Positions 8,281-16,363 of a stretch of DNA of 41,311 nucleotides are shown piece after piece. This DNA is from Oscillospiraceae bacterium (GTDB lineage Bacteria; Bacillota; Clostridia; Oscillospirales; Ruminococcaceae). Each line of letters begins with the position of its first letter. The stretch's first letter is position 1. The translations under genes and the position numbers were made by a program. The stretch lies in NCBI GenBank assembly GCA_902766785.1, contig CACXEO010000036.1:1-41311 (forward strand). The letters run 5' to 3'. The notes under the pieces are model-generated. The model worked only from the letters and a program-made list of their open reading frames with translations. It was not told the origin of the DNA and ran no database searches.

Positions 8281-9632
8281 ACAGTCAGGGTGCCGTTTTC
8301 ACCGATCAGGAGGATGAGAATTTGTTCTTCCGCACCGGTTTCGGCGTTGAGGTAGACAAGAATATCCTCTCCGTTCTGGCCTTTGCAGGTAAACTCATAA
8401 CAGAATACTTCATTGAGCCCCTGTGTTGGGATGACGGCCAGTTTGCACTGCTGTACCGTCAGCAGCGGGCTTAATTTTTTTGCCGCCTGTTCCTGTGTGA
8501 TCTTGGGGACTTTAGCAGCCCGTTCCTGATGGTTTGATAGATAGCCTCGCTGATGAAAGCTGATAATTTCGCCGTTTTCCAGGGATACCGAGACCTTGAT
8601 GAGGTCTGGATAATAGGTGATGTTGTCTTTTTTGTAGGCAAAGTTAATTGTCATGATATTGCCGGCAATTTCATAATAGCTCGATTCCATGGAGGTAACA
8701 TCATGCGTTTTAAGGTATTCTTTCGCCTTTTTAAGTCCGTCCTCCGGCGTGAGTTTCTGTTCCGCTGCGCTCTTAGAAGAGGTAAAATAGGTTACGAAAC
8801 CACCTGATTTGGTCACGCCAATGTCAACTGATCCATCGCCGTTGGTGAAACAGTAGGAGGGCATTCTGCCCTCTTCGTCTCCTGCGTCTTTGAGCTCGCT
8901 TTCTGCAAATCCGGAAGCCTTGGCTGCGGCCGCCCGGGCCTGTTCTCTGGAAACGTCGTTTTGCCCCTTGAGCATCAAGGACTCTTTTTTTAGGATGTGA
9001 TCGGAAAAGGGCCCGTCATATATCAATGAGGGGAATTCCCCAAGTGAATCTTCAAAATCTTTAAAGCCGTCCCCAAAGTTTGCATAAGTTTGTTCCCCGT
9101 TGAACTGGTTTATTTCCTGGGCCACCTGGTCATAGCTGATCTGCCCCTGCCGGACGATTTCCTGCAGGACAAAAATATTGCCCAACAGTTCGGTGCAGTA
9201 ATGCTTCATGGTCCGCAGGGTCTGTGCGTCTTCCTCGCTCATGCTTTCACCGCTGGAGACTTTTTTGGAAAGGCTGACCGCGTAATCCCCTACCTGTGAA
9301 ATAAATTTGTAGGTGCTGCCAAGTTCAAAGTATTCAATGGGAAGGGTGGCAAGGCTGTTTTTGGCAAAGCCCGCATCCCGCCAGAGCATGGAAGAAAGGG
9401 TGGACAGCATTTCAGGCGAAGCGCAGTAAACGCCCTTTGTCAGCGTGGAGCCAATGCTGTTCAGATAGGTGTACAGGTCTTCTACCGCCTGTAGATAGGT
9501 GTGCTCCTGAAACCGTTTCCGCGACTGGTTTTCGGAAAAGTTTAAACCGAACAGAATGGCGAGGACCAGAACCAAAGCGGTGATATAGGTAATGATCCGC
9601 ACCAGCGTGCGTTTGGAAAGATGTAAATCCAT
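8277..9632 (-). CDS. ypeB: Germination protein YpeB
   Basis: A 451-residue protein with one N-terminal membrane segment (about residues 10-30, following a basic start) and two C-terminal PepSY/YpeB domains. The last third, from roughly residue 220, has the repeated EQARAAAAK...YFTSSK and QEQAAKKLSPLL patterns. YpeB stabilises and localises the spore cortex lytic enzyme SleB in Bacillus; sleB usually neighbours it but is not in this window. The start at 9632 is chosen because AAAGGCGG precedes it by about 10 nt; an in-frame ATG at 9668 has no ribosome site. The stop TAA overlaps that of recG (8277-8280), with no terminator between them. Confidence 0.88.
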   Translation of the reverse strand: MDLHLSKRTLVRIITYITALVLVLAILFGLNFSENQSRKRFQEHTYLQAVEDLYTYLNSIGSTLTKGVYCASPEMLSTLSSMLWRDAGFAKNSLATLPIEYFELGSTYKFISQVGDYAVSLSKKVSSGESMSEEDAQTLRTMKHYCTELLGNIFVLQEIVRQGQISYDQVAQEINQFNGEQTYANFGDGFKDFEDSLGEFPSLIYDGPFSDHILKKESLMLKGQNDVSREQARAAAAKASGFAESELKDAGDEEGRMPSYCFTNGDGSVDIGVTKSGGFVTYFTSSKSAAEQKLTPEDGLKKAKEYLKTHDVTSMESSYYEIAGNIMTINFAYKKDNITYYPDLIKVSVSLENGEIISFHQRGYLSNHQERAAKVPKITQEQAAKKLSPLLTVQQCKLAVIPTQGLNEVFCYEFTCKGQNGEDILVYLNAETGAEEQILILLIGENGTLTV

Positions 9633-9768
9633 AAATAATATTCCGCCTTTCGGGTATGATGAATTCATAGGTTTATGATATTTTTTCCGGAAAAAGTTTA
9701 ATTATCCAGTCTGCTTCAAAACTGGATTTTATCCGGGAAATATAGTATACTGGTAGGAGATGATTGGT

Positions 9769-10923
9769 ATGGAGTGGAATGGATTGACCGAAAGTTACTT
9801 GGATTACAGCGCGACTACTCCTGTATGCGGCGCGGCGGCGGAAGCATGTGTCACCGCGATGAAACGGGATTTTGGAAACCCTTCGTCCCTGTACCGGCTG
9901 GGGATGGAAGCGGAAAATATTGTTTCCGCCGCACGGCGGGTTCTTGCAAAGGCGCTCGGCTGTGAGGAACAATGCCTGTTTTTTACCGGCTCTGCGACCG
10001 AAAGCAATAATATCGCTATTTTCGGAAGCCTTGCGGCAAACCCGCGGAAAGGGAAAAAGATTATTACCACGGCGGTGGAACACGCGGCGGTTTTAGGCCC
10101 GTTTACTGAACTTCAGAAACGCGGTTATGAAACTGTTTACCTGATGCCGGCGGAAACCGGGAATTATACCGCCCAGCAGTTTTTTGACGCGGTGGACGAC
10201 CATACCGCCCTCGTTTCAGTCATGCTAGTCAACAATGAGGTCGGCACACGCCACCCGGTTGAGGAGATCATCCGGGCAGTGCGGCGGAAAAACCCGGATA
10301 CGCTGATTCATATTGACGCGGTGCAGGGCGCGTTCAAGCTGCCTTTTTCCATCCGCACCGCAACCCCTGACCTGCTCAGCGTCAGCGGCCATAAAATTTA
10401 TGCTCCCAAAGGCGTAGGTGCTTTGTATATCAAAAAAGGCGTGAAAGTTTCCCCGCTGCTCTTCGGCGGCGGGCAGGAAAAAGAGGTGCGCCCGGGAACC
10501 GAGAGCGTTCCGCTCATCGCCGCGTTCGCAGCGGCTGTAGAGTGGTACCTGCCGCAGCAAAAGGAATTTCTTGCCGGTTATGAAGCTCTGCACGCGGGGC
10601 TTTTGGAACGGCTTGCGGAAATTCCGGAGGTTTCGGTCAATTCTCCCGCGGGGGGCGTTCCTTATATCACGAATTTTTCCGTGCAGGGAATCCGTTCTGA
10701 AATCATGCTCCATTTTTTAGAGAGCCGGGGCGTTTTCGTCTCCAGCGGCTCCGCCTGTGCAAAAGGGGCAAAGAGCCACGTGCTGGACGCACTTGGACTT
10801 TCCGACGGTAGAGCCGATACCGCGCTGCGCGTCAGTTTTGGCGCTTATACGGAGCGAAAAGATATCGACCGGCTGGCGGACAGCCTGAAAGAAGGCCTTT
10901 CCAGCCTGATACGGACAAACTAG
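9769..10923 (+). CDS. Cysteine desulfurase (NifS/IscS-like, ThiI partner type)
   Basis: A PLP enzyme that removes sulfur from cysteine as a persulfide. The 384-residue protein has the family opening SYLDYSATTP, the PLP lysine in SGHKIYAPKG (about K209) and the catalytic cysteine in SSGSACAKG (about C330). It is directly followed by thiI (51 nt). In B. subtilis the nifZ-thiI pair supplies sulfur for 4-thiouridine in tRNA, so this is probably a dedicated ThiI sulfur donor; that is inference from context. The start at 9769 is chosen because AGGAG lies 9 nt upstream; an ATG at 9760 abuts AGGAG and is unlikely. Confidence 0.94.
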   Translation: MEWNGLTESYLDYSATTPVCGAAAEACVTAMKRDFGNPSSLYRLGMEAENIVSAARRVLAKALGCEEQCLFFTGSATESNNIAIFGSLAANPRKGKKIITTAVEHAAVLGPFTELQKRGYETVYLMPAETGNYTAQQFFDAVDDHTALVSVMLVNNEVGTRHPVEEIIRAVRRKNPDTLIHIDAVQGAFKLPFSIRTATPDLLSVSGHKIYAPKGVGALYIKKGVKVSPLLFGGGQEKEVRPGTESVPLIAAFAAAVEWYLPQQKEFLAGYEALHAGLLERLAEIPEVSVNSPAGGVPYITNFSVQGIRSEIMLHFLESRGVFVSSGSACAKGAKSHVLDALGLSDGRADTALRVSFGAYTERKDIDRLADSLKEGLSSLIRTN

Positions 10924-10974
10924 AGGATTGGGGCGGGACGGCCCGCGTTAATATTTTCTACAACGGAGGAATCT

Positions 10975-12153
10975 ATGAGGGAGCTTTTACTCATAAAAGA
11001 CGGTGAGATTGCACTTAAGGGGTTGAATAAATCCACCTTTGAGAATATTCTCATCAAAAACATCCGGCGGCGGATCGAGGATCTTGGAAAGGTGACGGTG
11101 CAGAAAGCGCAGTCTACCATCTACGTCAAACCAGCTGCCGACGACTACGATATTGACGAAGCTCTGGAACGGCTGAAAAAGGTTTTCGGCATCGCCGCGC
11201 TCTCCAAGGCGCGGATGACCGAAAAGAGTTTTGAAAAAATTGCGGAGGAAGCGGTCGAATATTTGAGCGACCTGCTACCCTTCGTACATACGTTTAAGGT
11301 AGAGGCAAAACGTGCGGATAAAACCTTTCCGATGACTTCACCCGAACTTTGTGCCCAGCTTGGCGGTGTTCTTCTATCCCGTTACCACAACCTGAAAGTC
11401 AACGTACAGAATCCTGATGTTGTTGTCACGGTGGAGATCCGTGACTTCGGCGCTTATATCCACGCAAAAAAACACGAGGGCGCCGGCGGCATGCCAATCG
11501 GTTCAAGCGGAAAAGCGCTTCTTTTGATTTCCGGTGGGATTGACAGCCCAGTTGCGGGGTATATGATGGCAAAGCGTGGGATAGAGGTTTCAGCCATTCA
11601 TTTTATTTCGCCGCCTTATACCAGTGACCGCGCCCTGCAGAAGGTGGAAACCCTTTGTGAAAAAATGTGCGATTATATGGGCCGGATTCAGTTCTATATT
11701 GTCCCGTTTACAGAAATTCAGGAGGAAATCCGCAGGAACTGCCCGGAAGAGCTTTTTACCCTGATTATGCGGCGGATGATGATGAGGATTGCTCTGCGGG
11801 TTGCAAAAGAAAACGGGATGCAGGCGCTCATCACTGGCGAGAGCGTAGGCCAGGTGGCGAGCCAAACCATAGGAGCGCTCGCCTGTACCGATGCGGTTTG
11901 CGATATGCCGGTTTTTCGTCCGCTGATCGGGATGGATAAAAACGAGATTATTGTAGTTTCCCGTAAAATTGACACCTTTGAAACGTCAATTCAGCCCTAT
12001 GAGGACTGCTGCACCGTTTTTACCCCAAAACATCCTAAGACAAAGCCTCAGCTTTCACAGATTTTGGAGGCTGAAATGTCTTATGATTTTGACCCGCTCC
12101 TTGAAAAAGCAATTACGGGGATACAGTTGAAAACCATTTATGCAAACAGGTAG
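10975..12153 (+). CDS. thiI: tRNA 4-thiouridine synthetase ThiI
   Basis: ThiI adenylates U8 of tRNA and inserts sulfur to give 4-thiouridine. The 392-residue protein contains the N-terminal ferredoxin-like and THUMP domains (about 1-165) and the PP-loop ATP pyrophosphatase motif SGGIDSPVAGYMM (from about residue 184). It ends at the length of the short form, without the C-terminal rhodanese domain found in E. coli ThiI. That fits a paired cysteine desulfurase as sulfur donor, encoded just upstream. GGAGG precedes the ATG. cinA follows 15 nt downstream. Confidence 0.96.
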   Translation: MRELLLIKDGEIALKGLNKSTFENILIKNIRRRIEDLGKVTVQKAQSTIYVKPAADDYDIDEALERLKKVFGIAALSKARMTEKSFEKIAEEAVEYLSDLLPFVHTFKVEAKRADKTFPMTSPELCAQLGGVLLSRYHNLKVNVQNPDVVVTVEIRDFGAYIHAKKHEGAGGMPIGSSGKALLLISGGIDSPVAGYMMAKRGIEVSAIHFISPPYTSDRALQKVETLCEKMCDYMGRIQFYIVPFTEIQEEIRRNCPEELFTLIMRRMMMRIALRVAKENGMQALITGESVGQVASQTIGALACTDAVCDMPVFRPLIGMDKNEIIVVSRKIDTFETSIQPYEDCCTVFTPKHPKTKPQLSQILEAEMSYDFDPLLEKAITGIQLKTIYANR

Positions 12154-12168
12154 AAAAGAGGCAGATGT

Positions 12169-13416
12169 ATGAGTAAAAACGCAGAATTAATCGCAGTTGG
12201 CACTGAAATTATCCTTGGGGATATTGTCAACACACACTCCCAGTATTTATCACAAAAGCTTGCTCAGCTCGGCATCAACGTGTTTTACCACACCAGTGTG
12301 GGGGATAACCCCGCCCGGCTGCGTTTTACCATTGAACAGGCCATCGGCCGGAGCGATATTGTCATTCTTTCAGGCGGGCTTGGGCCTACAGAGGATGACC
12401 TGACCAAAGAGACGGTCTGCGAGGTGCTCGGCCTGCCGCTTCATCAGGATGCGGAGGCGTTTGCCCGGATGACGGCCTTCTTTGAGCGAATTGGCCGTGA
12501 AATGACTGAAAATAATATTAAGCAGTCGATGGTGCCGGATGGAGCGGTTGTCTTTCAGAACGACCGGGGAACCGCGCCGGGCATGGCGGTCGAGAAGGAC
12601 GGAAAAATTGTTCTCCTGCTGCCCGGTCCGCCGAGTGAGCTGATCCCAATGTTTGAGGAACAGGGTTATCCTTATCTTGAAAAGCTTTCCGATGCAATCC
12701 TGGTTTCACGAAATTTCCGGGTATTCGGCGTCGGTGAATCCATGGTTGAGGTAAAGCTTGGGAAAATGTTAAACGGGGAAAACCCGACTGTAGCGCTTTA
12801 TGCAAAGCAGAGCGAAGTGTTAGTCCGGGTCACTGCCAAGGCGGATACCAAGGAAAAAGCGGCTGAAATGCTCGAGCCGGTTGTGGGCGAACTTTACTCC
12901 ATTTTGGGGGACACCGTTTACGGCGAAGGCGTGAACAGCCTGGAAGAGGTGGTCGTCCCACTTCTGAAAAAAAGGGGGATGAAGATCGCTACGGCTGAAA
13001 GCTGTACCGGCGGGCTTCTCTCTCAGAAAATCACTGCGATCCCCGGTTCGTCCGAAGTGTTCGAGTGCGGCGTGGTCAGCTATGCCAACCGGATCAAGCA
13101 TGAGCTTTTGGGCGTGCCGGAAGAACTGCTGGAACGGTATGGTGCTGTCAGCGAGCAGGTTGCCACCGCTATGTCGGAAGGTGTTCTGCGTTTGAGCGGC
13201 GCTGATATTGGTGTAGGGATTACCGGGATTGCCGGCCCTGGCGGCGGAAGCGCTGAAAAGCCGGTTGGAACGGTTTACATTTCGGTGGCGGTAAAAGGGC
13301 AGGAGACCTGTACGCGGTTATTCCATTTTGCCTACGGGCGGAAGAATGAACGGGATACGATCCGGTATGCTTCCGCGATGAACGCACTGGATATGGTTCG
13401 CAGACTTCTTCTCTAA
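12169..13416 (+). CDS. cinA: CinA family protein (competence/damage-inducible; NMN deamidase domain)
   Basis: A 415-residue two-domain protein. The N-terminal molybdopterin-binding-like (COG1058) domain shows GTEIILGDIVNTHSQYL and SGGLGPTEDDLT. The C-terminal PncC-type domain (about from residue 255) shows TAESCTGGLLSQKIT and GITGIAGPGGGSAEKPVGTVY. Family members act as nicotinamide-nucleotide amidohydrolases and/or ADP-ribose pyrophosphatases in pyridine nucleotide salvage; the competence link comes from streptococci. The gene lies in a forward run with 14-15 nt gaps on both sides, between thiI and the sortase. No LexA box is visible at this locus. Confidence 0.94.
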   Translation: MSKNAELIAVGTEIILGDIVNTHSQYLSQKLAQLGINVFYHTSVGDNPARLRFTIEQAIGRSDIVILSGGLGPTEDDLTKETVCEVLGLPLHQDAEAFARMTAFFERIGREMTENNIKQSMVPDGAVVFQNDRGTAPGMAVEKDGKIVLLLPGPPSELIPMFEEQGYPYLEKLSDAILVSRNFRVFGVGESMVEVKLGKMLNGENPTVALYAKQSEVLVRVTAKADTKEKAAEMLEPVVGELYSILGDTVYGEGVNSLEEVVVPLLKKRGMKIATAESCTGGLLSQKITAIPGSSEVFECGVVSYANRIKHELLGVPEELLERYGAVSEQVATAMSEGVLRLSGADIGVGITGIAGPGGGSAEKPVGTVYISVAVKGQETCTRLFHFAYGRKNERDTIRYASAMNALDMVRRLLL

Positions 13417-13430
13417 AAGGAGGCCATCTT

Positions 13431-14441
13431 ATGGGTGAAAACAAAACTGTTCCGGCGCAGAAGAATGGTAAAAAAGCCAATTGGTTTCTGCGTTTTTTAA
13501 AATGGGTTTTCCCGTGGAAAGGCGACAGGCCAAAAATGGTCGTCATCAAATGCGTCTTTTTAATTTGTGTTGCAGCCTTTGCAGTAAGCGGTTGGCTTTT
13601 AGCCGATTATTATATAAAAGATTTTGCTGCGAATGACGAGTATATGAAGGCACAGAGCCTGATGAATGGGAACAGTAATTTCGTCAGCAGTACGGAAGAA
13701 AAAGAACAGCTTCCTCTTCCTGAAGGGTACCGCGAGCAGTTTAACGCCCTTTATCAAATTAACCAGCGGCTTTGTGGCTGGCTGAAAATTAACGGAACGG
13801 GGATTGATTATCCGGTCGTCCATCCTACAGATAACGACTATTACCTGCACCATACTTTTTATGACAGTTACAGCAGTGCGGGCGCGCCGTTTTTGGATTA
13901 CCGCTGCAATTTTTCACAGGACAATATGTCCGGCAATACCATTATTTATGGGCATAACCTTAACAGCGGCAGGATGTTTCATGACGTGATAAATTATAAA
14001 AATGTCTCTTATTACAAAGAACACCCCCTGATTAGTTACAACACGGTTTATGCCGACCATGACTGGAAAATTATAGGAATGTTCTTTACCAATGCTGATA
14101 TGTCTCTAGAGGATTCATTTGCTTATCATATGTTTATTGACAAGCAGAATGATGAAGAGTTTTATGCCTTGCTCAATGAAGCAATACAGCGCTCTTTCTT
14201 TACGACCGGGGTAGACGTTAATGCGGAGGATAAGCTTTTAATGCTTTCCACCTGCGACAATGCCTTTGACAACAGCCGGCTGGTGCTGCTTGCGCGGATG
14301 GTGCGTCCAGGTGAAAGCAGCGAGGTTGACGTGTCTGCTGCAAGACAGAATGCAAGTCAGTACCTGCCCCAGAATTACATTGACAAGCTGGGCGGTACCT
14401 ACCGCCCCTGGGATGAAGATTATACGTTTTACCGCCCTTGA
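13431..14441 (+). CDS. srtB: Class B sortase
   Basis: A 336-residue membrane-anchored transpeptidase. A basic cytoplasmic start is followed by one membrane segment (about 37-60) and an extracytoplasmic catalytic domain. The three sortase catalytic residues are visible: His in IIYGHN (about H175), Cys in MLSTCDN (about C275) and Arg in NSRLVLLAR (about R283). The length and the helix-rich insert between His and Cys fit class B rather than class A. Class B sortases attach surface proteins or pilins carrying NPxT-like signals; no obvious substrate is encoded here. AAAGGAGG precedes the ATG. The SpoIID-domain gene follows 48 nt later. Confidence 0.92.
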   Translation: MGENKTVPAQKNGKKANWFLRFLKWVFPWKGDRPKMVVIKCVFLICVAAFAVSGWLLADYYIKDFAANDEYMKAQSLMNGNSNFVSSTEEKEQLPLPEGYREQFNALYQINQRLCGWLKINGTGIDYPVVHPTDNDYYLHHTFYDSYSSAGAPFLDYRCNFSQDNMSGNTIIYGHNLNSGRMFHDVINYKNVSYYKEHPLISYNTVYADHDWKIIGMFFTNADMSLEDSFAYHMFIDKQNDEEFYALLNEAIQRSFFTTGVDVNAEDKLLMLSTCDNAFDNSRLVLLARMVRPGESSEVDVSAARQNASQYLPQNYIDKLGGTYRPWDEDYTFYRP

Positions 14442-14489
14442 TGAATTTTTGTTGCAAAAATAAAGGAAGAACAAAAGGAGGAACCGGAA

Positions 14490-15668
14490 TTGCTGCGAAA
14501 ACTTTTGACCTGCATTATGGCGGGGATTATTGCCATGTCCGCCTTTACAGTGACAGCCTATTTTGCTGCCGATTCGGTTCTGGTGGTCAACCCAACAGGC
14601 CGGAAGTCTTCTTCCGGCCAGCTGGGCATGGTGGAATACGAGGTTGTTGATATTCCAAGCGATCTTTTGAGCAGTTCTTCAAGCGAGACAAGCAGCTCTT
14701 CATTGGGAAGTTCGTCTTCTTCATCATCCTCTCAGACGCCCTCGTCGGTTGTAACACCGCCTCCGGTTGTTCCGTCAAATTCATCTACAGTTACCATACC
14801 ACCGTCGGTTTCCTCTAACCCGCCGTCCTCTTCGCCGGATTCTTCTGAAGGAACGCCCACCGAAGAGACGCTGATTGTCAAAATCTCAAGTGAGCCGGAG
14901 GTTGGGGTATACGCTGTAAGCGATATCCTGCCGAAAATCGTTGCGATGGAGATGAACGACAGCATGGCGGACGAGGCATTGAAGGCACAGGCGGTTGCAA
15001 CCCACAGCTATGTCAAATACCAAAACAGTATTGGCAAGGCGCCGGTTGTCTATGTCCGGTCGCCTTCGGCACGGATTCAGTCGCTGGTTGAATCGGTTGC
15101 TGGAGAAATGATGTATTCCGGCGGAAGTGTTATCAACGCTTCCTACTGTGCTTCTACGGCAGGGCGTACGGAATTTTCCACCGACGTTTGGGGGGGCTAC
15201 CTTCCTTATCTGGTCTCTGTGGAAAGTGTTTACGATCATCTCGATCCCAACTGGGGGAGTACGACGACCTATACGGTGGAACAGGTTAAGAGCATGGTTA
15301 AACAGAACGCTGGAATAGCCCTGAACGGCGCCCCGGAAGATTGGTTCAAAGTGGTTTCTTATACGGGCGGCGGATACAACGGGGATATGACCATCGGCGG
15401 GCAGAGTACGTTTGTGAATAACGGAAAAACGTATAAAATCACCGGACGGTATGTGCGTGAGATTATTTTAAAGCAATCCGGCCTGCCGGCTTTAAAAAGC
15501 GCAAAATTCAACGTTTCCGTCAACGGTGGACAAATGGTCTTTACCACCTACGGTTACGGTCATGGTGTTGGAATGAGCCAGTGGGGGGCGCATTATTATG
15601 CGGAAAAAGCAGGATATAGCTATCGGCAGATCCTTACTCATTATTATACCGGCGTGACAATCCGATAA
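14490..15668 (+). CDS. SpoIID/LytB domain protein with Ser-rich linker
   Basis: A 392-residue exported protein. It has an N-terminal signal anchor (about 1-28), a low-complexity Ser/Pro-rich linker (about 58-125), then a SpoIID domain. The catalytic-type glutamate lies in ILPKIVAMEM, followed by EALKAQAVATHSYVKY and the C-terminal GYGHGVGMSQWGA motif. SpoIID proteins are lytic transglycosylases acting on denuded glycan strands during engulfment, and LytB relatives act on vegetative wall. The long Ser-rich linker argues for a wall-associated paralogue rather than canonical SpoIID. The start is TTG at 14490, with AAAGGAGG 7-8 nt upstream. It ends the operon. Confidence 0.88.
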   Translation: MLRKLLTCIMAGIIAMSAFTVTAYFAADSVLVVNPTGRKSSSGQLGMVEYEVVDIPSDLLSSSSSETSSSSLGSSSSSSSSQTPSSVVTPPPVVPSNSSTVTIPPSVSSNPPSSSPDSSEGTPTEETLIVKISSEPEVGVYAVSDILPKIVAMEMNDSMADEALKAQAVATHSYVKYQNSIGKAPVVYVRSPSARIQSLVESVAGEMMYSGGSVINASYCASTAGRTEFSTDVWGGYLPYLVSVESVYDHLDPNWGSTTTYTVEQVKSMVKQNAGIALNGAPEDWFKVVSYTGGGYNGDMTIGGQSTFVNNGKTYKITGRYVREIILKQSGLPALKSAKFNVSVNGGQMVFTTYGYGHGVGMSQWGAHYYAEKAGYSYRQILTHYYTGVTIR

Positions 15669-15679
15669 GGCTTAAGATT

Positions 15680-15717
15680 AAAAGCGGTTCTGCGGTCAGC
15701 GGGGCCGCTTTTTAATT
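15680..15717 (+). terminator. Terminator after the SpoIID-domain gene
   Basis: AAAAGCGG (15680-15687) pairs with CCGCTTTT (from 15704), with an interior loop and a TTTTTAATTT tail. It separates the rightward operon from the convergent sigma-like gene, whose stop is at 15717, and may serve both strands. Confidence 0.7.
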
Positions 15718-16019
15718 TAGCGGGTGCTGCAAAACTCAAGATAAAGGCGGATATTTTCGACTGCGCGGTTCAGCGTTCTTGAAACAGTAGATTTATTGAT
15801 TCCCAACAGTCTTGCAATTTCCGGAGTTTTCTTTTTCTCAAAATAATACATGATTAAAATTTCCTGCTGTCGCGTTGTCAGCCTGGTATGAATAATTTTT
15901 TCCAGCGCTTTTTTAAGATGTTCCAGCTGCAGGTTATTGTCAGAACTTTCGCTCGGTTCAAATAAATTTTCGAAATCCGGTGCGTACCCAATTTGATCCA
16001 GAGATATTTTTCGGCTCAA
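15717..16019 (-). CDS. Sigma-70 region 4-like helix-turn-helix protein
   Basis: A 100-residue protein whose C-terminal half (about 45-95) resembles sigma factor region 4. LTTRQQEILIMYYFEKKKTPEIARLLGINKSTVSRTLNRAVENI has the typical QREIL and PEIARLLGINKSTVSR helix-turn-helix pattern. The N-terminal half is acidic and not recognised; no region 2 is present, so it is not a complete sigma factor. The start is TTG at 16019, with AGGAGGAG 5 nt upstream. It overlaps the upstream coiled-coil ORF by a few bases, so the two are co-translated. Similar small region-4 proteins occur on integrative elements and in phage late regulators, but no element genes surround it. Confidence 0.78.
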   Translation of the reverse strand: MSRKISLDQIGYAPDFENLFEPSESSDNNLQLEHLKKALEKIIHTRLTTRQQEILIMYYFEKKKTPEIARLLGINKSTVSRTLNRAVENIRLYLEFCSTR

Positions 16020-16222
16020 ATAATCTCCTCCTGCAGCGATTGTTCCAGCAGTATGGAAGAAGCGTCCAGAAGATGGTTGTATTCTTCAAAAAGAAGCTTG
16101 ATTTTTCGCTCATAATTTTCAGCCATTTCAGGCCTCTGCTTTTGCTGGCTGCGCAGCTGCGCAATTTCCTTGCGCAGGAGAGTGGCTGTTGTTAAATAGT
16201 TTTCTGTAATTTTTGTTATCAT
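16016..16222 (-). CDS. Small coiled-coil protein, unknown function
   Basis: A 68-residue, charged, helix-rich protein with a likely coiled coil (residues about 10-60, heptad-like leucines and isoleucines). I do not recognise a family. The ATG at 16222 is chosen because AAGGA lies 10 nt upstream; the GTG at 16231 is only 1 nt from AAGGA. The stop overlaps the start of the sigma-region-4-like gene, which suggests translational coupling and possibly a physical partnership. The promoter and two palindromes lie immediately upstream (16243-16296). Confidence 0.7.
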   Translation of the reverse strand: MITKITENYLTTATLLRKEIAQLRSQQKQRPEMAENYERKIKLLFEEYNHLLDASSILLEQSLQEEII

Positions 16223-16242
16223 AATAGTCACATCCTTAAATC

Positions 16243-16255
16243 ACACAGTACGTGT
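16243..16255. promoter_or_regulatory. Operator candidate 1 (ACAC-N5-GTGT)
   Basis: Perfect inverted repeat ACAC-agtac-GTGT just downstream of the leftward -10, over the expected transcription start. It matches operator candidate 2, whose centre is 33 bp away (about three helical turns). Confidence 0.6.
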
Positions 16256-16267
16256 TAATTTAATTTT

Positions 16268-16296
16268 ATTATATCACACGTTTTGTGTAAAATCAA
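16268..16296 (-). promoter_or_regulatory. Sigma-A promoter of the coiled-coil/sigma-like operon
   Basis: Minus strand: -35 TTGATT (16296-16291), 17-bp spacer, -10 TATAAT (16273-16268). Operator candidate 2 occupies the spacer and operator candidate 1 the start region, an arrangement suited to tight repression. Confidence 0.8.
16276..16288. promoter_or_regulatory. Operator candidate 2 (ACAC-N5-GTGT)
   Basis: Perfect inverted repeat ACAC-gtttt-GTGT lying wholly between the -35 and -10 of the leftward promoter. Both copies are preceded by TC and followed by an A/T-rich flank. The divergent XRE protein is the obvious candidate ligand (inference). Confidence 0.6.
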
Positions 16297-16302
16297 GAGA
16301 TG

Positions 16303-16314
16303 GAACGTTTGTTC
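16303..16314. promoter_or_regulatory. LexA (SOS) box candidate
   Basis: GAAC-gttt-GTTC, an exact match to the Gram-positive GAAC-N4-GTTC core. It lies between the leftward -35 (16291-16296) and the rightward -35 (16323-16328), so LexA bound here could influence both. It is the only such box I found by eye in the window. Confidence 0.65.
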
Positions 16315-16322
16315 GATAAAAC

Positions 16323-16351
16323 TTGAAAATATGGGTATGCTATGGTATATT
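16323..16351 (+). promoter_or_regulatory. Promoter of the XRE regulator gene
   Basis: -35 TTGAAA (16323-16328), 17-bp spacer, -10 TATATT (16346-16351). Transcription would start about 6 nt before the ATG at 16364, giving a nearly leaderless mRNA; this agrees with the poor ribosome site there. Confidence 0.6.
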
Positions 16352-16363
16352 AATACTTGGGTG

